NCBI RefSeq assembly: GCF_005938655.1
Contig: NZ_VCQT01000045.1
Span: forward strand, 248,001-312,000
Origin: Alloalcanivorax gelatiniphagus
Lineage (GTDB): Bacteria; Pseudomonadota; Gammaproteobacteria; Pseudomonadales; Alcanivoracaceae
DNA: 64,000 nt
Direction of reading: 5' to 3'
Below, one piece after another: positions 50,604 through 58,454 of this stretch. Both the position numbers and the translations under genes were made by a program. Each line of letters begins with the position of its first letter. Positions within the stretch are counted from its first letter, which is position 1. The notes beneath the pieces are model-generated. The model was not told the origin of the DNA. It saw only the letters and a program-made list of their open reading frames with translations, and did no database searches.

Positions 50604-52078
50604 GCAACGAAACCACGCTGATCTTCCAACACTCCCGGCCCGGCCGCAGCGCCACCTCGCAAGCGCCCAAGCCCGTGAGTGAGGACCAACTGTCCGCCAT
50701 CCCGGCCAACCTGCGCCGCAAGCAAAAGCCAGGCCTGCCGGAAGTGAGCGAGCTGGAAGTGGTGCGCCACTACACCAACCTGTCGACCAAGAACTTCGCC
50801 ATCGACAAGCAGTTCTACCCGCTCGGCTCCTGCACCATGAAATACAACCCGCGCGGCGCCAACCGCGCCGCCATGCTGCCCGGCTTCCTCAACCGGCACC
50901 CGCTGGCCCCGGCCAGCCACAGCCAGGGCTACCTGGCCTGTATGTACGAGCTGCAGAACTTCCTCAAGGAAGTCACCGGCATGAAAGGCGTCTCCCTCGC
51001 CCCCATGGCCGGCGCCCAAGGTGAATTCGCCGGCGTCGCCATGATCCGCGCCTACCACGAAGCCCGGAACGACGACGCCCGCACCGAAATCCTGATCCCC
51101 GAAGCCGCCCACGGTACCAACCCGGCCACCGCCGTCATGTGCGGCTACAAAGTCCGCGAAGTCCCCGTCAACAAAGACGGTGACGTGGATCTCGAAGCCC
51201 TAAAACAAGCCTGCGGCCCGCAAACCGCCGGCCTGATGATGACCAACCCCTCCACCTGCGGCGTCTTTGAACGGCAAATCGAAGCCATCGCCAAAACCGT
51301 CCACGACGCCGGCGGCCTGCTCTACTACGACGGCGCCAACCTCAACGCCATCCTCGGCAAAGTCCGCCCCGGCGACATGGGCTTCGACGTCATCCACATG
51401 AACCTGCACAAAACCTTCGCCACCCCCCATGGCGGCGGCGGCCCCGGCGCCGGCCCGGTGGGCGTCTCCCAACGCCTGCTCGACTACCTGCCCACCCCCA
51501 TGGCCGGGCAGGACGAAGAATCCGGCGACTACCACTGGATCGACACCGACACCCTGCCCACCAGCATCGGCCACCTCAGCGCCTTCATGGGCAACGCCGG
51601 CGTCCTCCTCCGCGCCTACTTCTACGCCATGGTCCTCGGCCGCGAAGGCATGATCCGCGTCGGCGAATACTCCACCCTCGCCGCCAACTACCTGCTAAAA
51701 CGCCTCCAAGCCATCGGCTGCCAGCCCGCCTACCCGGACCGCCGCGCCAGCCACGAATTTATCCTCACCTTCGCCAAACAAGCGAAGGACAACCACGTCA
51801 CCGCCCTCGACATTGCCAAGCGCCTGCTCGACTACAACCAGCACGCCCCCACCATCTACTTCCCGCTGCTGGTCCCCGAATGCTTCCTCATCGAGCCCAC
51901 CGAAACCGAAACCAAGGAAGCCATGGACGACTTCGTCGCCGCCATGGCCAAAATCCTGGAAGAAGCCAACACCGACCCGGACACCGTCACCCAAGCGCCC
52001 TTCACCCAGCCCGTGCGCCGGCTGGACGATGTGAAGGCGGCGAAGGAGTTGGATTTGGTGTGGAGTGAGCCTAATTAG
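50600..52078 (+). CDS. gcvPB: Glycine dehydrogenase (decarboxylating) subunit 2
   Basis: The 492-residue catalytic half of the two-subunit P protein binds PLP at Lys271 in [18 protein letters not shown] and carries [14 protein letters not shown]. The C-terminus reads ...LVWSEPN, while two truncated copies of the same 3' end further right (53206-53424, 58145-58220) stop as ...VWSE. The sequence diverges from those copies immediately after GGAGTGAG, so the last two codons and stop are probably supplied by inserted DNA. The protein itself should be functional. Confidence 0.95.
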   Translation: MSNETTLIFQHSRPGRSATSQAPKPVSEDQLSAIPANLRRKQKPGLPEVSELEVVRHYTNLSTKNFAIDKQFYPLGSCTMKYNPRGANRAAMLPGFLNRHPLAPASHSQGYLACMYELQNFLKEVTGMKGVSLAPMAGAQGEFAGVAMIRAYHEARNDDARTEILIPEAAHGTNPATAVMCGYKVREVPVNKDGDVDLEALKQACGPQTAGLMMTNPSTCGVFERQIEAIAKTVHDAGGLLYYDGANLNAILGKVRPGDMGFDVIHMNLHKTFATPHGGGGPGAGPVGVSQRLLDYLPTPMAGQDEESGDYHWIDTDTLPTSIGHLSAFMGNAGVLLRAYFYAMVLGREGMIRVGEYSTLAANYLLKRLQAIGCQPAYPDRRASHEFILTFAKQAKDNHVTALDIAKRLLDYNQHAPTIYFPLLVPECFLIEPTETETKEAMDDFVAAMAKILEEANTDPDTVTQAPFTQPVRRLDDVKAAKELDLVWSEPN

Positions 52079-52117
52079 CCGAGCCATCGGGAATATGGCT
52101 GTTCTGGAGATAAGAGT

Positions 52118-52513
52118 ATGCCCATGCCGCTTGCTATCGTTGAATGGGCCGTGTGGGCAAATCTGCGCGAAATTAAAGATGTCGAACTGCTGATCGTTAA
52201 AGGCCATCTGGCGCTTGATTCCGTTCTTTCGGAAGTAACCAAACAGAACCTGAGTTTTTTCGGTAAAGCCCGTACGCTAGAAGACCAGGAAGGCTTTCAG
52301 GATGTTGGCTACCTTCTTCTTGAGATAAATAAAATTAGAAATAAATTGGCGCATGAAATTGACTTTTATTCGGCTGAGGGTGATGCGGAGAATTGGGCTA
52401 AGGAAGTTCTATCGAAGGTTGATTATACAAAATTCTGTAGGCTCACAAGAAGAACAACGCTAATTCATGCGTTCTCGGCTATGGCGGCAGCGGTATTCAG
52501 GAAGAACGGCTAA
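52118..52513 (+). CDS. Small HEPN-motif protein
   Basis: The 131-residue, mostly helical protein includes LLLEINKIRNKLAHEIDF, where R-NKLA-H fits the Rx4H signature of HEPN domains, many of which are RNases in toxin or defence systems and others of which only bind. CTGGAGATAAGAG precedes the ATG. It is the first gene after the gcvPB junction and composition is clearly AT-richer than the core. No nucleotidyltransferase partner (MNT) is adjacent. Family assignment beyond the motif is uncertain. Confidence 0.65.
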   Translation: MPMPLAIVEWAVWANLREIKDVELLIVKGHLALDSVLSEVTKQNLSFFGKARTLEDQEGFQDVGYLLLEINKIRNKLAHEIDFYSAEGDAENWAKEVLSKVDYTKFCRLTRRTTLIHAFSAMAAAVFRKNG

Positions 52514-52580
52514 GAGTGAAGCCTTCGTAAATGTGGCTAAATTGATTTGGTTGGGTTTACGATATTTTAGGTTGTAAAGA

Positions 52581-53084
52581 ATGGTCTTTGACGAACGAGC
52601 AGTTTTGAACATACAAGTCGTGGCGTCCTTGATGATGGCCGCTGAATACTTCTTCCCCAAGGCCGCCAGGCAAGTCATAGATACCTACCTCGTCGGCTAC
52701 TTCGGCGACATAGATGACAATGTCAGTAAAGATTGGCGAAAGTTTTTGACTTATCTTGGCGGGGCGCGATGGAAGATACTCCTGTCTGCGTCTTTTCTGG
52801 TGTTCCTCGCCTTCTTTTACGATCCTCTCTTTTATTACATTGAGCGCGCTGGAGGTGTTGCGTTACTTGGTTCTTTGATTATTTTCGGCTTGGGATTTTT
52901 AAAGTCGGCATCAATTATCTGTAACGTGTTGGCTTCCGCAACGGTATTATTTGGGTTTGGTGGGTTGCTTAGAGCAGTCTCCATATTTCTGATTAGAACA
53001 GAAAAAGGGCCTTTTGCGGGCGCGGGCTTCGTGTTGTTGCTGATATCTTTTTCAATGCAGTATGCAAGGATAGATGCATTGTAG
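52581..53084 (+). CDS. Multi-pass membrane protein of unknown function
   Basis: The 167-residue protein has about three or four hydrophobic segments (WKILLSASFLVFLAFFYD, GVALLGSLIIFGLGFL, ATVLFGFGGLLRAVSIFLI and a C-terminal one), with a soluble N-terminal part of about 60 residues. I recognise no family. It follows the HEPN-motif gene by 67 bases in the same direction, so a pair is possible. Low GC content compared with the core suggests transfer. Confidence 0.6.
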   Translation: MVFDERAVLNIQVVASLMMAAEYFFPKAARQVIDTYLVGYFGDIDDNVSKDWRKFLTYLGGARWKILLSASFLVFLAFFYDPLFYYIERAGGVALLGSLIIFGLGFLKSASIICNVLASATVLFGFGGLLRAVSIFLIRTEKGPFAGAGFVLLLISFSMQYARIDAL

Positions 53085-53205
53085 TTCAGGATTTATGCGT
53101 CTTTGTTTCGGTCACTAACCGGGGCGCTCGATCAAGCCAGCCAAGATCATCATGGCCATCAATATCAATAATTGCTCACTTCGCCACAATAATACGCGCG
53201 CCAGG

Positions 53206-53424
53206 ATCTACTTCCCGCTGCTGGTGCCCGAATGCTTCCTCATCGAGCCCACCGAAACCGAAACCAAGGAAGCCATGGACGACTTCGTCGATGTCATGGC
53301 CAAAATCCTGGAAGAAGCCAACACCAACCCGGACATCGTCACCCAGGCGCCGTTCACCCAGCCCGTGCGCCGGCTGGATGATGTGCAGGTGGTGAAAGAG
53401 TTGGATTTGGTTTGGAGTGAGTGA
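53206..53424 (+). pseudogene. gcvPB: Truncated duplicate of the gcvPB 3' end (copy 2)
   Basis: About 220 bases match gcvPB 51854-52075 with scattered changes and stay in frame through the C-terminal segment PVRRLDD to VWSE and a TGA stop. An in-frame ATG at 53152 would join unrelated residues to it, but no catalytic part exists. Beyond the stop, 53441-53542 matches the region after the third copy (58236-58341), including a hairpin with AAGGG and CCCCTTTTT, likely the original gcvPB terminator. It marks an insertion boundary. Confidence 0.88.
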
Positions 53425-53440
53425 TGCTGGGGTTTTAGCC

Positions 53441-53542
53441 GTTAGTTAGTCGTTACTATTTGAAGGGTTTTTCTGACCCCTTTTTGTGTTTGTGCGACAA
53501 GCTTGTATGGGGATTGACTTGCGAATTCGGTCACGTTTTATT
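53441..53542 (+). repeat. Duplicated gcvPB downstream segment with terminator
   Basis: GTTAGTTAGTCGTTACTATT and the following hairpin and GTGCGACAAGC, TTGACTTG and CGGTCACGTTTTATT blocks recur in the same order at 58236-58341. The shared hairpin ends in a T-run. Gcv copy 1 lacks this segment. Confidence 0.85.
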
Positions 53543-53596
53543 GGACAGCGGTAAGTAAGAAACCTTAAGGAAATAAATCAAAAATAGGAGCTGGTT

Positions 53597-53731
53597 ATGT
53601 CTTCAACTGGAGAAAAGCCTGGAAAAGGAACTTACTCGTGCGACAAATGCGGTGAGACTGTCTATCTCGACGACGATACCGATACTTTACCGCCATGCCC
53701 GCGTTGCCACGGTACCGAGTACACGCCGTAA
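53597..53731 (+). CDS. 44-aa zinc-ribbon protein
   Basis: From the ATG at 53597, behind AGGAGCTGGTT, a 44-residue protein is encoded with two CxxC knuckles (CDKC and CPRC) separated by an acidic loop (LDDDTDTLPP). It looks like a free-standing rubredoxin-like zinc ribbon of the kind found at the end of DUF1451 proteins. It is too short for most gene finders but the start, ribosome site and motif agree. The role is unknown; zinc or protein binding is likely. Confidence 0.72.
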   Translation: MSSTGEKPGKGTYSCDKCGETVYLDDDTDTLPPCPRCHGTEYTP

Positions 53732-53792
53732 CTATGCGGGTAGGCGGTCCTGAAGTTGGATCTTGCATTGCCGCCTACCCGCAGCGTTTCGC
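53726..53792. repeat. Inverted repeat after the zinc-ribbon gene, attC-like
   Basis: A perfect 13-base stem TGCGGGTAGGCGG / CCGCCTACCCGCA (53735-53747, 53771-53783) is flanked by TAAC, overlapping the gene's stop, and GTT. The AAC...GTT ends and two-base spacers recall an integron attC site, but the core is not consensus, so a terminator-like hairpin is as likely. Confidence 0.45.
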
Positions 53793-53995
53793 CGGTCAAG
53801 AGTTAAGTTCGCTTGCATCAAAAAGTTCAAATCTAGCCACTCCAAATCATCCTGCACTTACGACACCTATCGGTCGTTCCTCATCGGCTGGCCAGATATC
53901 TCCCTGTCTGGCCCGATCTGCCCCTTCTCAGCTGGCTAGGTTAGAGCGAAACTATTCATCCAGTGAGGTAATAACTTTCAAGAAAAGGTGGGGAA

Positions 53996-54481
53996 ATGGG
54001 AAGGATAAAGCGAGCTGGGTTGAGGTTTATAGTCCTGTGTGGCGTTTTGGGTTTTTCCCAGATGGTCATGCCGTACGCCAAAGCAGCTGACTCAGCTAAC
54101 CTCCGGTACATAAAAGAATTGAAAAGACAATATGGCGGGATGCTTGACTACCAAGACCCTTACGCTGAGAAAGCTGTTCGCTCTTTCAATATCGACTGCC
54201 GCTCCGAGGATGGTAGGTATCTGCCTTTGGAAAATGTGCTGCTAGCAAAAGTGGCTAGCTTGCATGAAGAAAAGACATGGCTGAGAAGTAGAATCTTAAG
54301 CCGGGGAGGGGAGGTAAGAATTTATGATGATCTGATAAGAGAAGGTGAGGGCTCTGTTTATAGTGTTCTGGCCTTCGAAATAAATAAATGGGGAGACTTG
54401 GTCCCTCATAATTCAAAAGTCGCTGCCGTGATGAATAGTTGCTACGGGAGCTACGGCCCTATATGGATTCTGGGTGATTAA
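53996..54481 (+). CDS. Exported protein of unknown function
   Basis: The 161-residue product has a signal peptide (FIVLCGVLGFSQMVMPYAKA, cut near residue 31) and an acidic-basic mixed mature part with two Cys residues (CRSEDG and NSCYGSYG) that could pair in the periplasm. I recognise no family. It is followed 29 bases later by another exported gene. The 264 bases before it hold the inverted repeat at 53726 and no other gene I would defend. Confidence 0.62.
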   Translation: MGRIKRAGLRFIVLCGVLGFSQMVMPYAKAADSANLRYIKELKRQYGGMLDYQDPYAEKAVRSFNIDCRSEDGRYLPLENVLLAKVASLHEEKTWLRSRILSRGGEVRIYDDLIREGEGSVYSVLAFEINKWGDLVPHNSKVAAVMNSCYGSYGPIWILGD

Positions 54482-54510
54482 ATATTAATAATTCGTTTTT
54501 GGAAAAAAAC

Positions 54511-55053
54511 ATGAAAGCTAAACTTTTTGCTTTTATTATGACGATTATCAGTCCCGCTCTTACGGCTCATGCTGATAGCATCCCGATGCCGCACCAGATA
54601 GAGTTTTCTTCAGGGCTGGTTAAGTACCCTAAAGAGGCTTCGCAGGAGACTTTGGAGCGCTATATACCAGGGTTGACATGTCAAAATTTCATGGGTGATG
54701 TCCTGTGCATCGGTGAGACAAATGCTTTCAGCAATATGTTTATTCGAGGTGCAAAATGTTCCTCCGCCGGGGAAATAACTTTTACCCTAAAAGGGAATAA
54801 AACTGTAGGTGCATTGTGTGGGCTAGAGAAAGCTTCAGCATCGGAGCTTTTTGAGAAATATACACGTAAGTATGGCGAGCCGAGAAGTACGAACGATAAT
54901 ATCAATGGGATGATTGTTGCTCATAAAGAATGGGTGGTCGGAGGTGAATTGCACACTATCATTCATTATGGCGGGATTGACATCAACGGTGCCGCCTTGG
55001 ACAAGTACAGCATAAATATCATCAGAGTGGCAGATGATAAAAATTTAGATTGA
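54511..55053 (+). CDS. Exported protein of unknown function
   Basis: The 180-residue protein has a signal peptide ending near TAHA and a mature part with four cysteines (CQNF, LCIG, KCSS, LCGL), so likely disulfide-bonded in the periplasm. I use the ATG at 54511; a TTG four codons earlier is in frame. The pattern EYxRKYGEP-like (EKYTRKYGEPRSTND) recalls small periplasmic proteins with a repeated 'turnover of substrate' fold, but I cannot name a family. It may form an operon with the gene before it. Confidence 0.65.
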   Translation: MKAKLFAFIMTIISPALTAHADSIPMPHQIEFSSGLVKYPKEASQETLERYIPGLTCQNFMGDVLCIGETNAFSNMFIRGAKCSSAGEITFTLKGNKTVGALCGLEKASASELFEKYTRKYGEPRSTNDNINGMIVAHKEWVVGGELHTIIHYGGIDINGAALDKYSINIIRVADDKNLD

Positions 55054-55134
55054 GATCATCTCGCGGGGCTCACTTCAAATGCGCTGGTTACGGTTGGCGT
55101 TAGTCTTAGATAACCATGAAACCGAGTAATTGAG

Positions 55135-55758
55135 ATGAAACGAGACATCAATCTCAAGCAGTACGAGTTAATTTTTCGAATTGTTTCTTCGGTGGGCGAG
55201 AAATTCGCTCATGGCGCGACTCGGTCTTGCCAGTTTTACAATGTGACAGGAGCATACATTCTCAAAGAGGCTCTGAAAATAGATGCGAGGCCTATTATGG
55301 GGGCTGCATTCGTTAAGGTGAGTCAAGAGGGGCCTGTTCTAGCTTACGCGGGGAAAGAGGATGGTAAGTTTTTCAGTTCTCCTGATGCATTTCACTGTTG
55401 GGTTGAGACCGAGCAATTTTATATCGATTTTACGGCTCCTGAATACTGTATGGAGACGAACTATGCAGCAGAATCAATACCAAGGAAAATGTTCCAAAAA
55501 TCGAAAGCGTCGATGTCAAAGAGTCCCGGACTTCTTCAAAATCCAGGAGACTTCTTCTTTGAAAGACATCCTGAGTTGACTTCCTACCTATTACAAGAAA
55601 TGTTCTCAAAGGTAGCTAGCGGTGATCTGGCCCAGATATGTTCAGACTGGTACAAGCAGAGCCGTAAAAAAATCGTCCCGGAGTTAGGAGTCATGGATGA
55701 TAGAGGAGAGAAAATGATTATAAAACTTAAAAAAGCGGCATTGCATGGCGCATGGTAA
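55135..55758 (+). CDS. DUF2026-like protein (papain-like fold)
   Basis: The 207-residue protein aligns by eye with DUF2026, a cysteine-protease/transglutaminase-like family. The putative triad is Cys32 in SCQFYNVTGAYIL, His87 in AFHCWVE and Asp98 in YIDFTAP. No signal peptide is seen, so it is cytoplasmic. Target unknown; the intact triad argues for activity. It lies within the accessory region between exported and membrane genes with no clear operon partner. Confidence 0.7.
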   Translation: MKRDINLKQYELIFRIVSSVGEKFAHGATRSCQFYNVTGAYILKEALKIDARPIMGAAFVKVSQEGPVLAYAGKEDGKFFSSPDAFHCWVETEQFYIDFTAPEYCMETNYAAESIPRKMFQKSKASMSKSPGLLQNPGDFFFERHPELTSYLLQEMFSKVASGDLAQICSDWYKQSRKKIVPELGVMDDRGEKMIIKLKKAALHGAW

Positions 55759-55857
55759 GCCTAATAATCCTGGTCACGGTGATGTCTGCGACATTGCGGC
55801 GTCACCTCCTTTCGTGGCCGCGTGTGCTGGCTGGCATTATGTTGGGTAAAAGCGCGT

Positions 55858-56358
55858 ATGAACGCTATGTGGATTGGGATAGTGGCTGCGTTGGGCGGTG
55901 CTCTTATTGGGGCGTCGGCCAGCTTGATACAAATGGTGCTGAACCATTTCCGAGAGAAAGGTCAGCACAATGACTCACTGCTTGTCACGGCTCTTCAATT
56001 TCTCGCGGGCAACGAGAATGAGAGAAGCTGCGGTATCTCGATGATTGAGGGAGTCTTCTGTTATAGGAAAGAGTATGTCGGCGTACTGGTACCGGCGTTG
56101 ACCAGTCAGGCCGTATATTTGCTACTTCACACGGAAGCCACGGCATCGCGCACTGAATTCTACAACTGGCTCCGGATAATGGGGCTTCTCAAGGCGCTTT
56201 TCGAACGGTTTCAAATTGTCGGAGACTATTATGGCGAAATTGGCAACGCGTTTCTCATAAAAGGACACCCAGGCCACCGAGGGGGAGTTGATATTCCATT
56301 TGAAACGCTCAAGATTTGGGCCCAAAAATACTCGATGAATCTAGATCTGGAGCTGTAA
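55858..56358 (+). CDS. Membrane-anchored protein of unknown function
   Basis: From the ATG at 55858 the 166-residue product begins with an N-terminal hydrophobic helix (WIGIVAALGGALIGASASLI), followed by a soluble helical domain of about 135 residues. Upstream in-frame codons would add 12 residues. I recognise no family. It lies about 100 bases after the DUF2026-like gene, with a decayed inverted repeat (CCTAATAATCC ... GGCATTATG) between. Confidence 0.55.
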   Translation: MNAMWIGIVAALGGALIGASASLIQMVLNHFREKGQHNDSLLVTALQFLAGNENERSCGISMIEGVFCYRKEYVGVLVPALTSQAVYLLLHTEATASRTEFYNWLRIMGLLKALFERFQIVGDYYGEIGNAFLIKGHPGHRGGVDIPFETLKIWAQKYSMNLDLEL

Positions 56359-56452
56359 AAGGCGGCATAACGAGTGTCTACAGCCGTGGCTGTAGTTCCC
56401 TGGCTTAGACGAACGTGATTTCGGTTCTCGCTTTCGCCTCCACAGGCGACGA

Positions 56453-56475
56453 AGCCCCAGCTTTTCGCTGGGGCT
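56453..56475 (-). terminator. Hairpin downstream of SymE-like gene 1
   Basis: AGCCCCAGC and GCTGGGGCT pair around TTTTC. It lies seven bases beyond the stop of the SymE-like gene on the minus strand, so it probably ends that transcript, though the T-run is weak. Confidence 0.5.
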
Positions 56476-56481
56476 CGACCC

Positions 56482-56682
56482 TCACCGACTGCTTTCCCGA
56501 ACAATCGAAAGCCGCCCGTCCTCAACGGATACCGATACAGGTGTATCGACGGTAAACCCGGCCTGCTCCAGCCAGGTACCTTTGAGGAGAAGGAAGGGGG
56601 TGACTGGGTTGCCGCTGTAGGGTTTGCTCTTCAGGGTGTAGTCCCGGTGGCCTTTGCGGACTTTGAGGGTGCGGTATTTCAT
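56482..56682 (-). CDS. SymE-like toxin (copy 1)
   Basis: The 66-residue protein carries the SymE family core PFLLLKGTWLEQAGF and PVSVSVEDGRLSIV, matching E. coli SymE segment ITLKGQWLEAAGF. SymE has an AbrB-like fold, degrades or condenses nucleic acid when overproduced, and in E. coli is held off by the antisense RNA SymR. A second copy at 57771-57962 is about 85% identical by eye and shares a duplicated leader. No ordinary protein antitoxin is adjacent, which suits a type I module. Whether this short form is toxic is unknown. Confidence 0.78.
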   Translation of the reverse strand: MKYRTLKVRKGHRDYTLKSKPYSGNPVTPFLLLKGTWLEQAGFTVDTPVSVSVEDGRLSIVRESSR

Positions 56683-56715
56683 GGTCGTGCTCCACTGATA
56701 GGGTTGTTTAAAGCG

Positions 56716-56820
56716 TGCCCATTAGGGCGGTCGGGCAGTTAAACACCGCTATCAGACGGCCACGCGCTTTTCCCGAAGGTCTTGTATAGCTACGCGCTAC
56801 CCGACCATCGATGGGTCGTG
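56716..56820 (-). promoter_or_regulatory. Duplicated structured leader of SymE copy 1
   Basis: The 105 bases upstream of the gene match 57994-58100 upstream of copy 2. GGTCGGG (56729-56735) and CCCGACC (56800-56806) can close a long stem. On the gene strand a TATACAA element is present. It is a natural place for an antisense RNA like SymR. The stretch from here to 57013 holds no other gene I can support. Confidence 0.55.
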
Positions 56821-57013
56821 GGCACAAAAGTACCGCATTTTGTCGGCCGAGACGACCGCTGATAGGGTGTGTTTAAGCACCGGTATCCAGGCTAGTCGTC
56901 ACGTCGTTTGAGCACAGTAGGCTGAAGCTGAAATCGTTGTAAGCCATTTGCGCCTCTGTTCGAAAGCATTTCCCTACACCGCAAGGCGCTTGATGGCCAG
57001 CATTGCTGGAATG

Positions 57014-57308
57014 CTAGACGCGATCTATCCAGTAACCCGGCTTTCGGGAATGGTGGGCGAATGCAATGACAACCGTGGTCGACCCACGGCTCAGGGTAAT
57101 GAAGGAAAAGGGAAAGTGATGCAAAAGCAATCGTTTGGCCCCGCGGCTGCCGGCTTTGCCACCCACGGGAGTGAGCGGCGGATTGGGTTCTTCAAGAAGC
57201 CGCACGGCGTGGGCAAAAGCGTCAACCAGACGACCTCCAAGCCCCGGATCTTCCTTTTCGTACCAGGCTGCGGTCCTGGGCAGCTTCCTTGCTGACTTCA
57301 ATGATCAA
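57014..57308 (-). pseudogene. Frameshifted ParE/RelE-type toxin gene
   Basis: Two frames together give a ParE-like toxin. The first part, from a TTG at 57308 behind GAGAG, reads LIIEVSKEAAQD. The second, in another frame, reads AAWYEKEDPGLGGRLVDAF and continues through LLLHHFPFSFI to the stop. The join needs a frame change near 57275, and the spacing suggests a loss of roughly 8-11 bases in helix 1. A TTG at 57301 could start a shortened product. As it stands the toxin is probably inactive. It follows its antitoxin gene by ten bases. Confidence 0.7.
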
Positions 57309-57318
57309 AATTAACTCT

Positions 57319-57549
57319 CTATCCGATCCGGGCCCGTATGCGCGCGAGAACGTCTTCAACATCCAGCAGTTGGGCTTTTCCGCTCTCCACTTCATTGATG
57401 CGGCGGCAAAGCTCAATGTCCCAGGCTTCGGCGACATCGTCATCGGCGGGGCCGTCCAGGCTGGCTATCAAGTCTCTGGCCAGCTTTGCCCGCTCCGCTT
57501 CGGAAAGCGCCAGGGCGGCGTCTCTCAGGGCTTCGGGGTCTGTACCCAT
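57319..57549 (-). CDS. Addiction-module antitoxin (PF09720-like)
   Basis: From the ATG at 57547-57549 (GGAGCGAG upstream) the 76-residue protein has the pattern ALALSEAERAKLARDLIASL followed by DxxVxxAWDxELxRRINEVESG, typical of antitoxins that pair with ParE/RelE-type toxins. It probably bound and repressed its own promoter and the toxin. The partner toxin gene downstream is frameshifted, so this antitoxin may be a relic. Earlier in-frame codons exist up to 57591. Confidence 0.8.
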   Translation of the reverse strand: MGTDPEALRDAALALSEAERAKLARDLIASLDGPADDDVAEAWDIELCRRINEVESGKAQLLDVEDVLARIRARIG

Positions 57550-57741
57550 GTCTCGCTCCATATGTGGTTCTATAGGGCGATGATGCCTCATGGCGCGCCG
57601 TTATGCGCAGGCCAATGTCCTTGCGACATAGCGTGGATTTAGCGGAACAAGCTCGACGCTGACAATTCCACGTTTGCGGCAGCTTGCTAATCATCCGGAT
57701 GCTTTGGCTACCGCCGCCTATCGGGACATTGCCGTGAACGG

Positions 57742-57764
57742 GCCCCCGGCCCTTGGCCGGGGGC
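57742..57764. terminator. GC-rich hairpin beside SymE copy 2
   Basis: GCCCCCGGCC and GGCCGGGGGC form a ten-base stem directly after the SymE copy 2 stop on the minus strand. The T-run (AAATTTTT) lies on the plus side, so direction is ambiguous. Confidence 0.5.
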
Positions 57765-57770
57765 AAATTT

Positions 57771-57962
57771 TTACCGACGAATGATCAAGAGCCGCCCTTC
57801 GTCCACGGCGACGGACACCGGGATATCGATGGTGAACCCGGCTTGTTCAAGCGAGGTGCCTTTCAGGAGCAGGAAGGGAGTGATTGGGTTGCCGCTGTAG
57901 GGCTCGCTTTTCAGGGTGTAGTCCCGGTGGCCTTTGCGGACTTTGAGAGTGCGATATTTCAT
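57771..57962 (-). CDS. SymE-like toxin (copy 2)
   Basis: This 63-residue protein is a close copy of the one at 56482-56682 (MKYRTLKVRKGHRDYTLKS start, PFLLLKGTSLEQAGF core) with a few changes (for example TWLEQ to TSLEQ, and a shorter tail). Its upstream leader is also conserved. The two copies flank the ParE-like module, making a composite of three toxin-type genes within 1.5 kb. The ATG is at 57960-57962; in-frame codons further upstream lie in the leader. Confidence 0.77.
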   Translation of the reverse strand: MKYRTLKVRKGHRDYTLKSEPYSGNPITPFLLLKGTSLEQAGFTIDIPVSVAVDEGRLLIIRR

Positions 57963-57993
57963 GGTCTTGCTCCGATAGATGTACGTCCAAGTT

Positions 57994-58100
57994 CGCCCAT
58001 TAAGGGCGGTCGGGCAGTTGAACACCGCTCTATCAGACGGCCGCGCGCTTTCCCCGGAGGTATTGTATAGCTACGCGCTGCCCGACCATTGATTAGTCAC
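57994..58100 (-). promoter_or_regulatory. Duplicated structured leader of SymE copy 2
   Basis: The leader matches 56716-56820. Here the long stem is a perfect ten-base pair, GGTCGGGCAG (58008-58017) with CTGCCCGACC (58078-58087), plus a small CGCCC-TTAAT-GGGCG hairpin next to the gene. On the gene strand TATACAAT near 58063-58070 could be a -10 box. Confidence 0.55.
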
Positions 58101-58144
58101 GGGCGTTACAGTACCGCAAATCCAACGGGTACGGCGACTGAAGT

Positions 58145-58341
58145 GCCCTTCACCCAGCCCGTGCGCCGGCTGGATGAAGTGAAGGTGGCGAAGGAGTTGG
58201 GTTTGGTTTGGAGTGAGTGACGGTGCCGCTCTAGCAGTTAGTTAGTCGTTACTATTTGAAGGGGCCTTTTGTGGCCCTTTTTTGTGTTTGCGCGACAAGC
58301 GGATACAAATGTTGACTTGTGAAGTCGGTCACGTTTTTATT
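58145..58341 (+). pseudogene. gcvPB: Second truncated duplicate of the gcvPB 3' end (copy 3) with terminator
   Basis: The first 76 bases repeat the end of gcvPB from CCCTTCACCCAGCCCGTGC to TGGAGTGAGTGA. The following segment matches that after copy 2 and includes a good terminator, AAGGGGCC-TTTTGT-GGCCC then TTTTTT (58259-58283). This is probably the native gcvPB terminator moved away by insertion of about 6 kb between it and its gene. It codes for no separate product. Confidence 0.85.
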
Positions 58342-58454
58342 CGTGATAAAGCCCAGCACACTGAGTTCATTTGGGGTGTGAGAGAAAAGGGGTAAACCGA
58401 AAATTTTGTACCAGCTTGATCTGCCGTGATTAAAAAATTGGGAGGGGATTCAAA

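Noticed and set aside
53695-54090. 131-codon frame overlapping the zinc-ribbon and exported genes
   Set aside because: It overlaps two better-supported genes and runs through the inverted repeat at 53726; low-complexity Ser/Ala/Arg content.
55054-55134. attC site after the exported gene at 54.5 kb
   Set aside because: GGCGTTAGTC resembles a core site but no complementary left end or stem could be found.
55752-55973. 73-codon frame overlapping the membrane-anchored gene
   Set aside because: It overlaps the better 166-residue frame, lacks a ribosome site and its end is an out-of-frame reading of that gene.
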